Positions 6,640-8,351 of a stretch of 8,351 nt of DNA are shown here, piece by piece; within the stretch, counting starts at the first letter, position 1, and every line of letters begins with the position of its first letter. A program made the translations under genes and the position numbers. The stretch is from UBA4655 sp964585575 (GTDB lineage Bacteria; Planctomycetota; Planctomycetia; Pirellulales; UBA1268): positions 1 through 8,351 of the forward strand of contig CAZPEM010000141.1 in NCBI GenBank assembly GCA_964585575.1, read 5' to 3'. The notes beneath the pieces are model-generated. The model searched no databases. It was not told the origin of the DNA and worked only from the letters and a program-made list of their open reading frames with translations.

Positions 6640-6804
6640 TTCCAGCTATGGGTGCGAGAACTTTTGCCATCAGCACGTGTTGTTGCGGTCTTTGGGCTGG
6701 GACCCTGGCGATGTGCGGCTTGCCGGCAGACTGGAAGTGCTCGAAGACAGCTATCTGTTTCGGCAATACACCCGCGAGCTGGCGGACCGCCGTCAGAAAC
6801 GGGG
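6640..6804 (+). pseudogene. Coding-like fragment of unknown identity
   Basis: In the frame with codons beginning at 6641 the sequence reads like protein: a Cys/His-containing start (CENFCHQHVLLRSLG) followed by DVRLAGRLEVLEDSYLFRQY and TRELADRRQKRG, with codon choice like that of its neighbours. It has no credible start. It lies one frame away from the glycosidase-like remnant that begins at about 6805, so the two may be parts of one gene split by a frameshift, or this may be unrelated debris. I do not recognise the family. Confidence 0.3.
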
Positions 6805-7431
6805 CACGCCGCCCAGGACGATTGGTTCTGGGGCGGAATCAGCCGACAGTTGGGCTACAGATACGTGACCGACGCTCATCTGTTCCGCGACGACGTGCCG
6901 GCGTTTCTGCGGAGTTGGACCAACAACTCCGTCCTGCACGTCATCTTTTCGCCCCAGGGAAGGCACTACGTCACGGAAGGCGCGAAGCCCGCCTTGAAAA
7001 ACGTGGGCGAACTCAATGGCAACGGCGCCGGCTGGCCGATGCGGAACTACCGCAACCTGCTCGTTCTGGAGATCGGCGGCACGTTGTGGCTGGCGAAGGC
7101 GACGCCCCGGCATTGGCTGGCGCAGGGCAGGACGATCAGCGCCAAGAACGCCCCCACGTATTTCGGCACGGTGGGCTACGAGATCGTCTCCGCCGTGGAC
7201 GACGGTGCGATCAACGCGACCGTCGACATGCCCGCACGCAATGCGATTCAGGAAAACGCGATTCAGGAAAACGCGCCCAAGGAAATCGTGCTGCGTTTCC
7301 GCCACCCCATGTCCGCCCCGATCAAGGGCGTCACGGTCAACGGCAAGTCGTGAACCGAGTTCAACAAGGACGAGGAAACCATCACCCTCAAGGGTCTGAC
7401 CGGCGCCGTGAACGTGTCGGCCCGATATTGA
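6805..7431 (+). pseudogene. C-terminal remnant of a glycosidase-like secreted protein
   Basis: About 205 codons that read as the C-terminal part of a large protein. By eye they resemble long planctomycete secreted glycosidase-like proteins: QDDWFWGGISRQLGYRY, DAHLFRDDVPAFLRSWTNN, then LWLAKATPRHWLAQG, NAPTYFGTVGYEIVS and LRFRHPMSAPIKGVTVNGKS. I cannot name the family with certainty. The N-terminal portion, which should be several hundred residues, is absent. At 7351-7353 the frame hits TGA where homologous tails I recall have Trp (NGKS-W-TEF). The next 25 codons stay open and read like the natural C-terminus (TEFNKDEETITLKGLTGAV, ending in VSARY) to a TGA at 7429-7431. A 15-bp in-frame duplication lies at 7243-7272. 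Together these indicate a dead gene fragment. Confidence 0.65.
7243..7272 (+). repeat. 15-bp perfect tandem duplication
   Basis: GCGATTCAGGAAAAC occurs twice in direct succession (7243-7257 and 7258-7272), adding a second AIQEN to the glycosidase-like remnant. The identity of the two copies suggests a recent slippage event. Confidence 0.9.
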
Positions 7432-7452
7432 GGCCACGCCCCGGCCACCGGC

Positions 7453-8351
7453 TCATCGGGCCGGCAGCCGCAGGCACTCCCGTAACGTGGTCATCATCGC
7501 CCACTGCAAGTCGGCGACCTTCCCCATCGCCGTACGGACCTTCGCCCGCGCCGCGTCATGGTCGGCGTCGATCCGGAGCAGGGCCGCGGCGATGTCATCG
7601 CCGCTGGCGGCGTCGATCTCCACAAGCCAGTCCTCCAGCCCGATGTCCCGCCACATCTGGCCCTTCCAGGTGTCTTCGGGCTGGCGGATATGAATCGCCG
7701 GCACGCCGTGCCCGACCGCGAGGATCGGCGAATGCATTTCGATGCTCACCATCGCCCGCGCGCGGCGGAAGAGCGAGTCGGCCTCGTCGGTGATCCAAAA
7801 CGATCGTCGGCGCACGACCTTGTCCTTCACGTCGCCGGGCAACGGATCGAAAACCAGCGGGTCGATGAGATCGACCATGTAGGACATTTCGGGGCAAATC
7901 ACCGCCTTCAGCCCCGTTTCGCGGACCCACCGGACGATCGCCTGCCGCAGCTTGGCGTGGTCCTTCTCGGCCGTGGCCTCGTTGACCCGTTCGGTTTCCT
8001 CGATCTTCGCAGGGGACGGCCGATACCACTGGTCCATTTTGTGGAAGGGCGTCCAGCGGAGCCGTGGCACGAAGCAGGCGTAGCGACCCGGTTCGAGGCC
8101 GTGCTGCTGCAGGAAGGCGAGGGCCTTCGGCTCGTCGAGCACGTCGCAGGCGAAGGCGGCGTCGGGCCCGAACGACAGCGCCGGTCCGCGCAGCTCCTTA
8201 CCGCGGAGCAACTCGAGCGATTTTGTGTCGCGACAGGCGACGAAACTGGCCCGGGCGAGCAACTCGGCCAGTGGAGGATCCAGGGAGGGAAATGTGACGC
8301 CGCCGAAGCCGAACGGCCTGCCCGTCAGCTTGATCCACTGCCGCAGATGAT
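7453..8351 (-). CDS. Polysaccharide pyruvyl transferase family protein (partial, N-terminus outside window)
   Basis: The last 298 residues and the stop are visible; the frame is open to the right edge and no start is needed inside the window. Family members transfer pyruvate from phosphoenolpyruvate to sugars of exopolysaccharide or cell-wall polymers, although many relatives have unknown acceptors. Supporting features in order are GFGGVTFPSLD (visible residues 14-24), the conserved Arg-Asp motif ASFVACRDTKSLELLRG (34-50), GPDAAFACDV, and the C-terminal donor-side segment VSIEMHSPILAVGHGVPAIH followed by KGQMWRDIGLEDWLVEID, which matches the family's R/E-x-H...G-x-P-x-I plus lysine pattern. 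It is probably cytosolic, with no membrane segment seen. It converges on the glycosidase-like remnant with a 21-bp gap and no obvious terminator. Some planctomycete members of this group may have other sugar-modifying roles. Confidence 0.8.
   Translation of the reverse strand, partial: HLRQWIKLTGRPFGFGGVTFPSLDPPLAELLARASFVACRDTKSLELLRGKELRGPALSFGPDAAFACDVLDEPKALAFLQQHGLEPGRYACFVPRLRWTPFHKMDQWYRPSPAKIEETERVNEATAEKDHAKLRQAIVRWVRETGLKAVICPEMSYMVDLIDPLVFDPLPGDVKDKVVRRRSFWITDEADSLFRRARAMVSIEMHSPILAVGHGVPAIHIRQPEDTWKGQMWRDIGLEDWLVEIDAASGDDIAAALLRIDADHDAARAKVRTAMGKVADLQWAMMTTLRECLRLPAR

Larger units (their letters stand above)
6246..6804. other. Degraded region without an intact gene
   Basis: About 560 bp between rnd and the glycosidase remnant. 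It holds an inverted-repeat hairpin (6320-6353), a frameshifted minus-strand signal-peptide gene remnant (start at 6555), and a coding-like stretch on the plus strand at about 6640-6804 that has no recognisable start or family. The T6 run at 6303-6308 follows only a weak stem, so I do not call it a terminator for rnd. The rest shows no feature I can support. Confidence 0.6.

Noticed and set aside
6573..7793. Plus-strand open frame of about 406 codons across the degraded region into the pyruvyl transferase gene
   Set aside because: The frame disagrees with the glycosidase-like remnant and is antisense to the pyruvyl transferase gene; its product is Arg/Pro-rich noise.

Overview
The window is GC-rich bacterial DNA that looks like a chromosomal piece of a member of the Planctomycetota. 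No marker gene proves this. The inference rests on three things: a methanofuran-pathway enzyme (MfnB) in a bacterium, an antiporter and a polysaccharide pyruvyl transferase-like protein that resemble planctomycete versions, and a remnant of a large secreted glycosidase-like protein of a kind I associate with that phylum.

Layout. Positions 1-325 hold two tandem copies of a 162-bp, strongly hairpin-forming repeat. Positions 356-3281 carry four genes, all on the minus strand. Read in the direction of transcription they are a two-helix membrane protein of unknown function (3281-2670), mfnB (2673-1906), a small PHA-system-type protein (1880-1575), and after a 127-bp gap a secreted TPR protein (1447-356). 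The first two overlap by four bases (GTGA) and the third follows after 25 bp, so these three are very probably one transcript. Positions 3282-3384 form a divergent intergenic region. From there a plus-strand pair runs away: an ion-transporter-superfamily Na+/H+ antiporter (3385-5025) and, 8 bp later, ribonuclease D (5034-6245).

Positions 6246-7431 are a degraded patch. It contains a minus-strand signal peptide cut off by a frameshift, a coding-like stretch without a recognisable gene, and the C-terminal about 205 codons of a glycosidase-like protein with an in-frame TGA and a fresh 15-bp tandem duplication. Converging on it from the right is a minus-strand polysaccharide pyruvyl transferase-like gene (7453 to beyond 8351) that runs off the window.

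Functionally, mfnB makes the furan precursor of methanofuran, a cofactor of tetrahydromethanopterin-linked C1 metabolism. Its two tightly linked neighbours have no assigned role in that pathway and are the most useful leads for unknown biology. The 162-bp structured repeat is the clearest element that ordinary gene annotation does not explain. Family assignments were made by eye from protein sequence; no database search was run.
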